From Microtetraspora glauca (lineage in GTDB: Bacteria; Actinomycetota; Actinomycetes; Streptosporangiales; Streptosporangiaceae): a stretch of 64,000 bases of DNA. The stretch is from positions 310,001 to 374,000 of the forward strand of contig BBYL01000006.1 in the NCBI GenBank assembly GCA_001570385.1, given 5' to 3'. Below, piece by piece: positions 27,616 to 35,617 of the stretch. Within the stretch, counting starts at the first letter, position 1; each line of letters begins with the position of its first letter. A model generated the notes under the pieces. That model was not told the DNA's origin. It ran no database searches and saw nothing but the letters and a program-made list of their open reading frames with translations. The position numbers and the translations under genes are program-made.

Positions 27616-29280
27616 TCATCCGATCGGGTCGGAGACCAGGCCGAGGCGACGGGCGACCTGAGCCGGATGGGTGAGCTGTGGGTAGTGCCCGGCGTCGGCG
27701 ATCTCGGTCACCGGGAGGTCGACACCTACGGCCAGCGGGTCGGCCGAGCCCACGATGATCTCGACCGGGACGCTCACCCGCTCCAGTAGCGACCGTGACG
27801 TCTCGCGTTCGGCGAAGGCCGCGCGCATCGCCGCGATCACGCGGCGCGCCACCCCTGGACGGCGCAGGTCCGCCGCGGCGCTCGCCACCTCCGGCCCTTC
27901 GGGAACGCCGAGCGTAGCGGCCAGGCGAGCGGCGGACATGCGGCGCAGCATGGGCGCGGCCAGGGCTGAGCGGGTGAGCCGCGGGGCCGGAGCCTGCAGG
28001 AACGCGGGGGCGATGAGAACAAGCGTGCTGACGCGTCCGGGATGTTCGACGGCGAAGCGGAGTGCCGGCCCGCAGGCCAGCGAGTGCGCGACCAGCGCGG
28101 GACGGGTCCGCACCGGGCGCATCAGGTCGGCGAGCCACGCGTCCATCGGCTGGGCGGTGGGAGCCGAGCGTCCCAGGCCGGGCAGGTCGGGGGCCAGGAT
28201 CGGGCCGGACAGGTGAGCGGAGAGGGGCGCCCACAGGTCGGCGTTCATCGGCAGCCCGTGCAGCAGGACGTGGGCGGGCCGGTGAGCGTCTCCCACCGCC
28301 CAGGTGCGGCCGCGGAAGCCGTACGGGCTCAGCCACGGTGACGCGGCGCCGAAGCGGGTGGCCACCAGGTCGTCGGCCCACGCGCGGAGGGCGTCGGTGG
28401 CAGGAGGCATCTCCAGGCCGGCCGTTTCGGCGAGAGCGCGGGCCGAGGCCGTCGGGTAGCGGTCGGTCGACAGGAACGACAGCGTCTCGGGGCCGGCACC
28501 GGTGATCTTCCGTGGCAGGCGGCGCACGAGGCCCACGGGGATTGTACGGCGCGGCGCCCGCACGCCCATATGGTCGGCGACCGCGGCGACCAGTTCGGGC
28601 AGGCGCGGCGTCGTGTCGTCGAGCACCCAGTGGTCCTGTCCCGCGGGCGAGGTGGGGAGCTCGGCCAGGAACCGCGAGAAGTAGTCGATCGTGACGACCG
28701 GCAGGAAGACGTCGGGGCCGCCCGGAAGCGCGGGGAGCCGCCCGTTCCACAGGTCTTCGACGAGAGACGCCAGGCCGATGTGCTGGCCGGGGCCGATCAC
28801 CGTACTGGGATTGGCGATGGTCAGCGGGACGTCCAGCTCGCGGGCCCGCGCGCGCACCGCGAGATCGGCCTCGGCCTTCGACGCCTCGTACGCGCCCAGC
28901 CTGGCGTAGTCCGGGCGGGCGTTGCTCACCCGGTACCCGCTGATGTGCACGAGCCGTCGCAGTTCGGGCAGCGTGGCGGCCCATTCGAGCACGTTGAGCG
29001 CCCCGGTCACGTTGGTCGCCCGCGCCTCCTCCACGCCGAGGCCGAACGCGAAGCGCGCCGCGGTGTTGTAGACGTCGCGCGCCCGGGGCAGTCCCGTGAG
29101 CGGCCGGGTGATGTCGGCGGTGACGACGGTCAGCCCGCCGGTGTCGACGCCCTGTGAGTCCAGCCAGGGGGTGAGGGTGTCGTTCCGTACGGCCGCCGCC
29201 ACCCGCTGTCCCCTGCCGAGCAGTTCGGCGACGAGGGAACGGCCGATGAAACCGGTCGCCCCGAAGACGATCGCGTCCAT
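27616..29280 (-). CDS. Fused NAD-dependent epimerase/dehydratase and alpha/beta hydrolase
   Basis: About 554 residues in two domains. Residues 1 to about 330 are an extended SDR: Rossmann motif IVFGATGFIGRSLVAEL, active-site pattern HISGYRV and YEASKAEADL. Residues about 340-554 are an alpha/beta hydrolase: HGLPMNADLW, nucleophile in VAHSLACG, acid in VGSADPLAVG, histidine in IADAGHYPQ. The ATG at 29280 follows GAGGAG by 5 bases. It lies directly downstream of a TetR gene and shares its operator motif. The substrate is unknown; the fusion implies two consecutive steps on one molecule. Confidence 0.82.
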   Translation of the reverse strand: MDAIVFGATGFIGRSLVAELLGRGQRVAAAVRNDTLTPWLDSQGVDTGGLTVVTADITRPLTGLPRARDVYNTAARFAFGLGVEEARATNVTGALNVLEWAATLPELRRLVHISGYRVSNARPDYARLGAYEASKAEADLAVRARARELDVPLTIANPSTVIGPGQHIGLASLVEDLWNGRLPALPGGPDVFLPVVTIDYFSRFLAELPTSPAGQDHWVLDDTTPRLPELVAAVADHMGVRAPRRTIPVGLVRRLPRKITGAGPETLSFLSTDRYPTASARALAETAGLEMPPATDALRAWADDLVATRFGAASPWLSPYGFRGRTWAVGDAHRPAHVLLHGLPMNADLWAPLSAHLSGPILAPDLPGLGRSAPTAQPMDAWLADLMRPVRTRPALVAHSLACGPALRFAVEHPGRVSTLVLIAPAFLQAPAPRLTRSALAAPMLRRMSAARLAATLGVPEGPEVASAAADLRRPGVARRVIAAMRAAFAERETSRSLLERVSVPVEIIVGSADPLAVGVDLPVTEIADAGHYPQLTHPAQVARRLGLVSDPIG

Positions 29281-29293
29281 GAACACTCCTCAA

Positions 29294-29314
29294 TAGATCG
29301 GTCTATATATTTTT
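29294..29314. promoter_or_regulatory. TetR operator upstream of the SDR-hydrolase gene
   Basis: TAGATCGGTCTA followed by TATATATTTTT. The 12-bp core is palindromic apart from one base pair and is repeated upstream of the tetR gene. It sits just ahead of the ribosome site of the SDR-hydrolase gene. Confidence 0.75.
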
Positions 29315-29351
29315 GAGGCCAGAAAGAGGGCCCGCCTCGCGCGGGCCCGTG

Positions 29352-29909
29352 TCAGCGCAGCAGGGTGGCGAGGCGGCCGGCGACGCGATCCAGTGGCTCT
29401 CTGCTGCGGTGTGCCTTGGCCAGCAGGAGCGCCCCCTCGATCAGGGCCAGGATCGTGACCGCGAGGTCGTCGGCGTCCTGACGCCCGTCGAGCCGGGCGC
29501 GTAGAGCGGCCGTCCACGAGGCGTACACCTCCGAGCAGGCCTGCTGCAGCGGGTCGCTGGCGGCGGCCATCTCAAGTGCCACGGTGGCCACCGGACACCC
29601 CTTCTGCCAGCCCGATTCCTCCAGTCGATCGCCCAGGTGCCGCAGCACTCCTTCGACGAACTCCGCCACGGACGCGCTGGACTCGGCCATGCCCTCGAAG
29701 GCGGCGCCCATCGCCTGGCCGGCACGCCGTACCGACTCGCCGACGAGCTGATCCTTGCCGTCGGGGAAGTGGAAATAGAGCGAGCCGCGGGGCGCGCCAC
29801 TGACCGCGATCACCTGATTGAGCCCGGCGCTGAAGTAGCCCCCGGTCTCGATCAACTCCTGCGCCGCGGCCAGTATCCGGACCCGCGTCGCTGTTCCCTT
29901 CTGTCCCAT
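29352..29909 (-). CDS. TetR family regulator
   Basis: A 185-residue regulator: helix-turn-helix near residues 20-50 (GLNQVIAVSGAPRGSLYFHF), then a ligand domain with the WQKGCPVATVALEMA motif. The ATG at 29909 is favoured because a promoter-like TTGAAA (29944-29939), 17 bases and TACTTT place the transcription start at or next to it, so the mRNA may be leaderless. It precedes the SDR-hydrolase gene on the same strand by 71 bases, and the same operator motif precedes both. Confidence 0.85.
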   Translation of the reverse strand: MGQKGTATRVRILAAAQELIETGGYFSAGLNQVIAVSGAPRGSLYFHFPDGKDQLVGESVRRAGQAMGAAFEGMAESSASVAEFVEGVLRHLGDRLEESGWQKGCPVATVALEMAAASDPLQQACSEVYASWTAALRARLDGRQDADDLAVTILALIEGALLLAKAHRSREPLDRVAGRLATLLR

Positions 29910-29919
29910 GCCATGAAAG

Positions 29920-29940
29920 TAGACCGATCTATATATTTTT
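29920..29940. promoter_or_regulatory. TetR operator upstream of the tetR gene
   Basis: TAGACCGATCTA followed by TATATATTTTT. The core is the reverse complement of the copy at 29294-29305, and the AT-rich tail is identical. It lies in the promoter spacer of tetR, which predicts autorepression. Confidence 0.75.
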
Positions 29941-30186
29941 TCAACTTGTCTCGTGTGGCTCACGTCTGACATCACGGGCGCCCGGGCCGATCATTGCGCC
30001 CTCGAGCACCGCGGCCCGCCGGTGCTCGTCGTCTTTGAGGTTGCCATTCCATTCCGCCCCGCTTTCGGGGCTTTCGGGGGCAATGTCAGGGGCGACAGGC
30101 CCTTTTTCCGCGCCCGCTGGACGCTGGACGCTCCAAGCGGGCCCGTACAGCGGGTCCGCCTCGACTGGGTGAAAGCGAGACCATTC

Positions 30187-30681
30187 ATGAAAGACCTGCG
30201 CGGAGTGGCGGCGACGCTGGTGGGCGCCGTCGGTGTCGCCACTGTGACGGCCGGGGCCGTCATGACGGCCCGGGGCCTGCAGGGGAGGGGGCAGATCCGG
30301 GACGAGCTCATCCGCCAGAAGATCACATTTCCGGACGAGGGCTTGCCGGCGGAGCTCGGCGCGCACGTCGGCCGACGGGTGGAGAACGGCCCGCAGGCAC
30401 GCGCGTTCGCTGACATGATCGGCGGCAACGTGCTCCGCGCCACCGAAGGGCGCACCTACGCGGAAGTCAGCGCCGAACTGCACGCCGCCGGAGGCAAGCA
30501 CGACGAGCTCACCGCCCTGCGCGAGACCGCGTTCATGGGCGAGACGTTGCGCGCCTCGCTGATGACCGCCTACCAGGCATGGGAGGTCACCTCCCTGACT
30601 GTCGGCCTGGGCGCGGTGCTCATGAGCACCGGCGCCGCCTTCGTCACCGTGGGCGCGGTGTTGGCGTCGCCCCGGCCATGA
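30187..30681 (+). CDS. Hypothetical membrane protein
   Basis: A 164-residue protein with one N-terminal hydrophobic helix (VAATLVGAVGVATVTAGAVM) and another at the C-terminus (LTVGLGAVLMSTGAAFVTVGAVL). The middle is soluble and helical, with a segment (RQKITFPDEGLPAELGAHVG) that looks conserved in similar actinobacterial proteins, but I do not recognise a named family. The ATG at 30187 has a weak ribosome site. It is monocistronic. Confidence 0.55.
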   Translation: MKDLRGVAATLVGAVGVATVTAGAVMTARGLQGRGQIRDELIRQKITFPDEGLPAELGAHVGRRVENGPQARAFADMIGGNVLRATEGRTYAEVSAELHAAGGKHDELTALRETAFMGETLRASLMTAYQAWEVTSLTVGLGAVLMSTGAAFVTVGAVLASPRP

Positions 30682-30707
30682 GCGAGCAGACCGCGTAGGG
30701 TCGGGCG

Positions 30708-31164
30708 GTGAGCTCGCGGCGGACCCGCCCCCTGCGCCATGTGCACCGCGACGTCGGCTCGGCCCCGTTCATCGTGATCTGGGAGGCGACCCGGCCTGCC
30801 CGCTGGCCTGCCTGCATTGCCGGGCCGAGGCCAGGCCCGCGCGCGACCCCGCCGAGCTGACCACCGACGAGGCGGCCGGGCTGATGCGCCAGGTCACCGA
30901 TTTCGGCCGCCCCGCCCCGCTTTTCGTCATCACCGGCGGCGACCCTTCGAACGGACCGACCTGTAGGACCTGGTCCGCGAGGCCCGCCGACTCGGCCTGA
31001 CCCCGGCCGTGTCGCCTTCTGCCACCCCGGCGCTGACCACCGCGAGCCTGTCCCGCCTGCGCGACGCGGGCGCCTCGGTGATCTCGCTCAGCCTGGACGG
31101 TGCGACCGCCGCCCTCCACGCCCCCGGTTTCCGCTCGGCGGAAGGGCGGCTGAAGGGCGGCTGA
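30708..31164 (+). pseudogene. Radical SAM protein (TIGR04053-like) degraded by frameshifts and a stop
   Basis: Translation across frames yields PFIVIWEATR, then CPLACLHCRAEA (the CxxxCxxC cluster motif in a shifted frame), LTTDEAAGLMRQVTDFGRP, FVITGGDP, an in-frame TAG after TDL, DLVREARRLGLTPAVSPSATP and VISLSLDGATAALH, after which it ends. At least two single-base shifts (near 30802 and 30943) and one stop break the gene, and the SPASM half is missing. Relatives act in haem- or peptide-modifying pathways. Confidence 0.75.
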
Positions 31165-31180
31165 CGCGACGATCCGCGTC

Positions 31181-31735
31181 TCACCCGACACGCGCTTCGG
31201 GGAACTCGAAGCGGCCGAACATCCAGGTGCCGGGTTCGTCCGGGTTGTCTCCCACCCAGAACTGCGTCCACAGCAGGATGAACTCCTCCTTGGTCAGGTA
31301 TCCGTCGTCGTTCAGGTCGAGCAGTGAGAAGGTCGTGTCGGTGTCGATCGGGAACCCGTTCCACACCTCGATGAGCCGGTTGTACTCCTCGGCCGAGATC
31401 AGGTCGTCGCCGTTCTCGTCGATGATCTCGAACATGGCTTTGGCGGTGCCCTCGACGGAGGAGGTCATGTCGCCGAGCCGGTCGACGACCCGCAGTGTCC
31501 CCTCCAGGGAGACCTCGCCCTCCGCGGGGTCGGCGTCCTCGTCGGAAGCCGCCAGTAGGGTGGCCCACCAGCCCATCATCAGCGCCTGGACCAGGTGCCG
31601 GTCGGTTCCCTCCCGGTAGGAGGCCCACCGCTCGGCCAGCGCGGCGAAGTCCGACTCCTCCAGGACGCCGTTGTGGTCGGTGTCCATCAGGTGGAACACG
31701 TTGGAGATCTTGTGACGCTGGAACTCACTGGACAT
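31181..31735 (-). CDS. EF-hand calcium-binding protein, calerythrin-like
   Basis: A 184-residue soluble protein. Three canonical EF-hand loops are visible: DTDHNGVLEESD, DENGDDLISAEE and DLNDDGYLTKEE; a fourth degenerate loop lies near ASDEDADPAEGEVS. This four-hand layout matches calerythrin and related actinobacterial calcium sensors or buffers. The ATG at 31735 follows GGAG by 8 bases. It stands alone; the targets are unknown. Confidence 0.85.
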   Translation of the reverse strand: MSSEFQRHKISNVFHLMDTDHNGVLEESDFAALAERWASYREGTDRHLVQALMMGWWATLLAASDEDADPAEGEVSLEGTLRVVDRLGDMTSSVEGTAKAMFEIIDENGDDLISAEEYNRLIEVWNGFPIDTDTTFSLLDLNDDGYLTKEEFILLWTQFWVGDNPDEPGTWMFGRFEFPEARVG

Positions 31736-31777
31736 GACCCTGCTCCGATCGTTGTCACGGAACCACAGTGGCTGCAT

Positions 31778-32243
31778 GCGCTCCTACAGTCGTGTGCCGT
31801 CAATCCAGTGTGCTATCGCCACAGAGATTCACCGCGTTCACTGATCAGTGACTGCATTGCTACTTCCTGTGACTTTCCGTACGGGCGCGGGCCCTGCACT
31901 GTGGTCGTCACGACCGCCGCGCCCACGCGGAGTACGACCAGAGCGCGATCGTCAGGATCGCCGATGGGACACGGCCTGCGACCGACGGCCTTGCCGGAAC
32001 CGCTTCGGTCGTCAAAGATGGCGACAAGCTGCGGCGGCTCGTTCCGCACGGCGTTGACACGGGCGATGGGCCGGCTCCGGCTGACAGGTGAACAGGCTCA
32101 CCGGCTGATCGGTTCGCGCGTCCACGACCGTTTCCTCACCGGGGCGGTAAGGAGACGGCGCGCGCACGTGCCGCGGTCGCCCGGCGGACCTCGGCTCGCA
32201 GCGCGTCATGCTCGGCTGACGCCGACGACTGGACGGAGGCCGT
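31778..32243. other. Gene-free stretch
   Basis: No recognisable coding region. A plus-strand frame reads HAEYDQSAIVRIADGTRPAT and LAGTASVVKDGDKLRRLV, which looks protein-like but has no start and no family I can name; it may be a remnant. Confidence 0.35.
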
Positions 32244-33020
32244 GTGCGCGCGAACGAGTCGGGACGATCGGTCACGTCACGTGTCCTGTCGATTCTCGAA
32301 GCCTTCGAAACCCATGGGCCGAGCCTGTCGCTGTCGCAGTTGGCGGAGCTGACCGGCCTGCCTGTCTCCACGGCCCACCGTCTCTTGGGCGAACTGCACG
32401 CATGGGGAGCTCTCGCGCGAGACGACCAAGGGCGTTACCACGTCGGTTTGCGCCTGTGGGAGCTGTCGCAAAGCGCGGGCAGACGGTTGCGCGACACCGC
32501 GCGGCCCTACCTGCAGGACCTGTTCTCTCTCACGCAAGAGACGTCCCATATCGCGATTCGTGAGGGCAACGAGGCGTTGTACGTCGACCGGGTCTACAGC
32601 TCCAAGCGTGTGCCGCGGGCGTCCCGCATCGGCGGGCGGCTGCCGCTCCACGCGACGGCTGTCGGCAAGGTGCTGCTGGCCTACGAGGAGCCGTGGTTTC
32701 GCGAGGCCTATCTCCACGGCGATCTGGAGGCCCGTACCGTGCGGACGCACGTTGATCCGGCAGGCCTGGCCGATGAGCTGGCGCAGATCGCCGAGCAGGG
32801 TTACGCCATCACGCTGGAGGAGGCTCGTGCCGGCGCCTGCTCCATCGCCGTGCCGGTTGCGGGGCGATCCGACCAGGTCGAGGCGTCGGTGGGCCTGGTC
32901 CTGCTGTCGACGCAGGGCAAGACGCTGACGCGACACCTGTCGGTCCTGCGCGGTGTGGCCTCCCGCATCGAGGCGGCCATCGCCCGCTACCCGTCCGGCT
33001 ATCCACGGCAGCGCGGCTGA
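32244..33020 (+). CDS. IclR family transcriptional regulator of the cre-like operon
   Basis: A 258-residue regulator. The N-terminal winged helix (SRVLSILEAFETHGPSLSLS, LTGLPVSTAHRLLGEL) is followed by the GAF-like effector domain (HIAIREGNEALYVDRVYSSK, LPLHATAVGKVLLA, RAGACSIAVPV). The GTG at 32244 follows GGAGG. It sits directly upstream of and in line with the P450 operon; IclR proteins typically control aromatic catabolism, and a palindromic site lies between them. The effector is likely the alkylphenol or a product, by inference. Confidence 0.88.
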   Translation: MRANESGRSVTSRVLSILEAFETHGPSLSLSQLAELTGLPVSTAHRLLGELHAWGALARDDQGRYHVGLRLWELSQSAGRRLRDTARPYLQDLFSLTQETSHIAIREGNEALYVDRVYSSKRVPRASRIGGRLPLHATAVGKVLLAYEEPWFREAYLHGDLEARTVRTHVDPAGLADELAQIAEQGYAITLEEARAGACSIAVPVAGRSDQVEASVGLVLLSTQGKTLTRHLSVLRGVASRIEAAIARYPSGYPRQRG

Positions 33021-33119
33021 CCCGTCCCGGGACGCGGCTCGCGTGCTCCCCATCCACAAGAACGCATGGGACGCGCGCTCACATCACGCCTGTCCGGAGA
33101 ACCCTGCGCGCACGCTCGC

Positions 33120-33134
33120 TTCCGTTGAATGGAA
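33120..33134. promoter_or_regulatory. Candidate IclR operator ahead of the P450 operon
   Basis: TTCCGTTGAATGGAA fits TTCC-N-TT-N-AA-N-GGAA, a 15-bp palindrome with only the three N positions unpaired. It is 81 bases upstream of the P450 start, between the IclR gene and the operon. Confidence 0.55.
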
Positions 33135-33214
33135 ACCGTGCATTGTGACCAGCAGCATATCGGCCTCACACTGATGAAACTTCGGAAATGCCCGAGTTGA
33201 AGTGGAGTTTGAGC

Positions 33215-34474
33215 GTGACCGCAAACCTCACCGCCGTCCCGCGATCGTGTCCCGTCCACCACGGGTATGAGCCGTTCGACCAGAACGACCCCTTCCCGGC
33301 GTACGCGGCGCTGCGTTCCGAAGAGCCCGTCATGTTCGACGAGCGCATCGGATGCTGGGTGGTCACGCGGTACGACGACGTCAAGGCGGTCTTCGAGGAC
33401 TGGAAGACCTTCAGCAGTGAGAACGCCCAGGCGCCGGTCCGTGAGCGTGGGCCGGAAGCCACGCAGATCATGCTCGACGGCGGATTCACGGCCTATTCGG
33501 GCCTGTCGGCACGTGTCCCTCCGGAGCACACCCGCATCCGCAAGGTGGCCGCCAAGGCCTTCACGCCGCGCCGTTACAAGGCGCTCGAGCCGAGCATCCG
33601 GCAGCACGTCGTCACCCTGCTGGAGCGGATGCTGGCTCGGCCCAAGGCGACCGGGGACTTCGTCCGCGACCTCGCCTACGACGTCCCGACGGTCACCATC
33701 CTCACGCTCATCGGGGCGGACACCGGCAAGGTGGACACCTTCAAGCGCTGGTCGGACTCGCGCGCCGCGATGACCTGGGGTGACCTGAGCGACCAGGAGC
33801 AGGTCCCGCACGCGCACAACCTCGTCGACTACTGGCAGGAATGCCTCCGCCTGGTGGCCGACGCGCACGAGCACGAGCGGGGCTCCCTGGTCGGCGACCT
33901 CGTGCGTGCCCAGGCAGCCGGAGACGAGATCACCGACCACGAGATCGCCTCCGTCGTCTACAGCCTGCTGTTCGCCGGCCATGAGACGACCACGACCCTG
34001 ATCTCGAACGCCCTTCGCGTCCTGTTGTCACACCGTGATCAGTGGCGGCGCGTCGTCGACCGGCCCTCCCTCATCCCTGCGGCCATCGACGAGGTGCTGC
34101 GCCACAGCGGATCGATCGTGGCGTGGCGGCGCCGTGCGTTGGTGGACACGCGGATCGGCGGCGTCGACATCCCGAAGGGGGCCGACATCCTTCTCGTCAT
34201 GGGATCGGCGAACCGGGACGCCGCCAAGTTCGACGACCCGGAAGCCCTCGACATCGCCCGGCCGAACGCGCGCGAGCACCTCTCGTTCGGATTCGGCATC
34301 CACTACTGCCTGGGCAACATGCTCGCCAAGCTCCAGGCCAGGATCGCGATCGAGGAGGTCGCCCGCCTCATCCCGGATGTCCGGCTGCGCGAGGACGAGC
34401 AGATCGTCTTCGGTCCCAACCTCTCGTTCCGTTCTCCGATCAGCGTCCCGGTGGAGTGGGAGGCCCGCGCGTGA
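33215..34474 (+). CDS. creJ: Cytochrome P450, CreJ-like
   Basis: A soluble class I P450 of 419 residues. It has the I-helix motif AGHETT, the K-helix ExxR (DEVLRH) and the haem loop FGFGIHYCLG. The GTG at 33215 has GGAG 7 bases upstream; an ATG at 33188 is possible. In C. glutamicum, CreJ with its ferredoxin and reductase oxidises the methyl group of aryl phosphates made from 4-cresol. Here the same neighbours are present (aryl phosphate synthase, ferredoxin, reductase, phosphohydrolase). Its stop overlaps the next start. Confidence 0.82.
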   Translation: MTANLTAVPRSCPVHHGYEPFDQNDPFPAYAALRSEEPVMFDERIGCWVVTRYDDVKAVFEDWKTFSSENAQAPVRERGPEATQIMLDGGFTAYSGLSARVPPEHTRIRKVAAKAFTPRRYKALEPSIRQHVVTLLERMLARPKATGDFVRDLAYDVPTVTILTLIGADTGKVDTFKRWSDSRAAMTWGDLSDQEQVPHAHNLVDYWQECLRLVADAHEHERGSLVGDLVRAQAAGDEITDHEIASVVYSLLFAGHETTTTLISNALRVLLSHRDQWRRVVDRPSLIPAAIDEVLRHSGSIVAWRRRALVDTRIGGVDIPKGADILLVMGSANRDAAKFDDPEALDIARPNAREHLSFGFGIHYCLGNMLAKLQARIAIEEVARLIPDVRLREDEQIVFGPNLSFRSPISVPVEWEARA

Positions 34475-35580
34475 GCGACGTCGACACGAGGTACGTCCAG
34501 TTCTTCGACGGCGGAATCGCGCCGGACCACGCCCTCCTGGGAGGGAAGTGCGCCTCCCTGGCCACGATGACCGCCGCCGGTATGCCCGTGCCGCCGGGCT
34601 TCGCGGTGACCACCGCGCTGTACGACGCGTTCGTCGAGGAGTCCGGGCTACGTGACGTGATCGTGAAAGCGCTCGACGAGATCGACCCCGACGACGTCGC
34701 CAGCGTTGACTCCGTATCGGCGGCCATCCGCGACGAGATCTGCTCGCGGCCGGTGCCCGAGCGGCTTCGGCGCCCGGTGATCGAGGCGTGGGCGGACTTC
34801 CAGGGGCGGTTCGAGCGGCCGGTGCCGGTGGCCGTCCGGTCGTCGGCGACCGCCGAGGATCTGCCGGACGCGAGCTTCGCCGGCCAGCAGGACACCTACC
34901 TGTGGCTCGTCGACGAGCGCGACGTCCACGAACACATCCGCAAGTGCTGGGCCTCGCTCTACACCAGCCGGGCCATCACCTACCGGCTGAGGAACGCCGT
35001 CCCCGAAGACGGGCTCTCGATGGCCGTCGCCGTCCAGAAGATGGTCCATGCCCGGGTCGCCGGAGTGGCGATGACGCTCAACCCCCGCAACGGGGACCGC
35101 TCGAAGATCACTATCGACGCGTCGTGGGGGGTGGGCGAGGCGGTCGTTTCCGGCCACGTCACACCGGACAACATCGTCGTCGACAAGGTGCTGCTGTGCG
35201 TCGTCGAGGAGCACGTCGGCGACAAGCACATCGAGCTGGTGCCCGACAGCGCCGGCGGCCGGCTCGTCGAGCGTGACGTGGACGCGGCCAGGCGAGCGGT
35301 CCGGAGCCTGACCGACGACCAGGTCAGGGCGGTCTCCGAACTCGCCAAGCGTGCCGAACGGCACTACGGGTGCCCGCAGGACATCGAGTGGGCGCTCGAC
35401 GCCGACCTTCCTGACGGACAGAACCTGCTCCTGCTGCAGTCACGACCGGAGACCGTCCACTCGTCCAAGCCGAAGCCGGTCGCCGCACCGGCGAAGGCGT
35501 CGCCGCCCAGCGTCGGCTTCAGTCTCGGCAGCATCACCGCGCATCTGACCGCGGGCCGCGCCGCAGGCGTGACGAACTGA
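34471..35580 (+). CDS. PEP-synthase-like ATP-grasp subunit of an aryl phosphate synthase (CreH/CreI type)
   Basis: A 369-residue protein equal to the N-terminal nucleotide-binding part of phosphoenolpyruvate synthase. GGKCASL near residue 25, RSSATAEDLPDASFAGQQ at 123-140 and the ATP-grasp core (DASWGVGEAVVSG, DIEWALDAD, LLLLQSRPETV) are present. It lacks the phosphohistidine and PEP-binding domains, which are supplied by the next gene. In 4-cresol (CreHI) and phenol (phenylphosphate synthase) pathways such split enzymes use ATP to phosphorylate the phenolic hydroxyl. GTGA overlap with the P450. Confidence 0.82.
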   Translation: MSDVDTRYVQFFDGGIAPDHALLGGKCASLATMTAAGMPVPPGFAVTTALYDAFVEESGLRDVIVKALDEIDPDDVASVDSVSAAIRDEICSRPVPERLRRPVIEAWADFQGRFERPVPVAVRSSATAEDLPDASFAGQQDTYLWLVDERDVHEHIRKCWASLYTSRAITYRLRNAVPEDGLSMAVAVQKMVHARVAGVAMTLNPRNGDRSKITIDASWGVGEAVVSGHVTPDNIVVDKVLLCVVEEHVGDKHIELVPDSAGGRLVERDVDAARRAVRSLTDDQVRAVSELAKRAERHYGCPQDIEWALDADLPDGQNLLLLQSRPETVHSSKPKPVAAPAKASPPSVGFSLGSITAHLTAGRAAGVTN

Positions 35581-35617
35581 ACCGGCCACCCCCCTCACGA
35601 CAAGGACCCCGATAGCC

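Noticed and set aside
27434..29293. 619-codon frame overlapping the SDR-hydrolase gene in another frame
   Set aside because: Arg/Pro-rich shadow; the 556-codon frame encodes recognisable domains.
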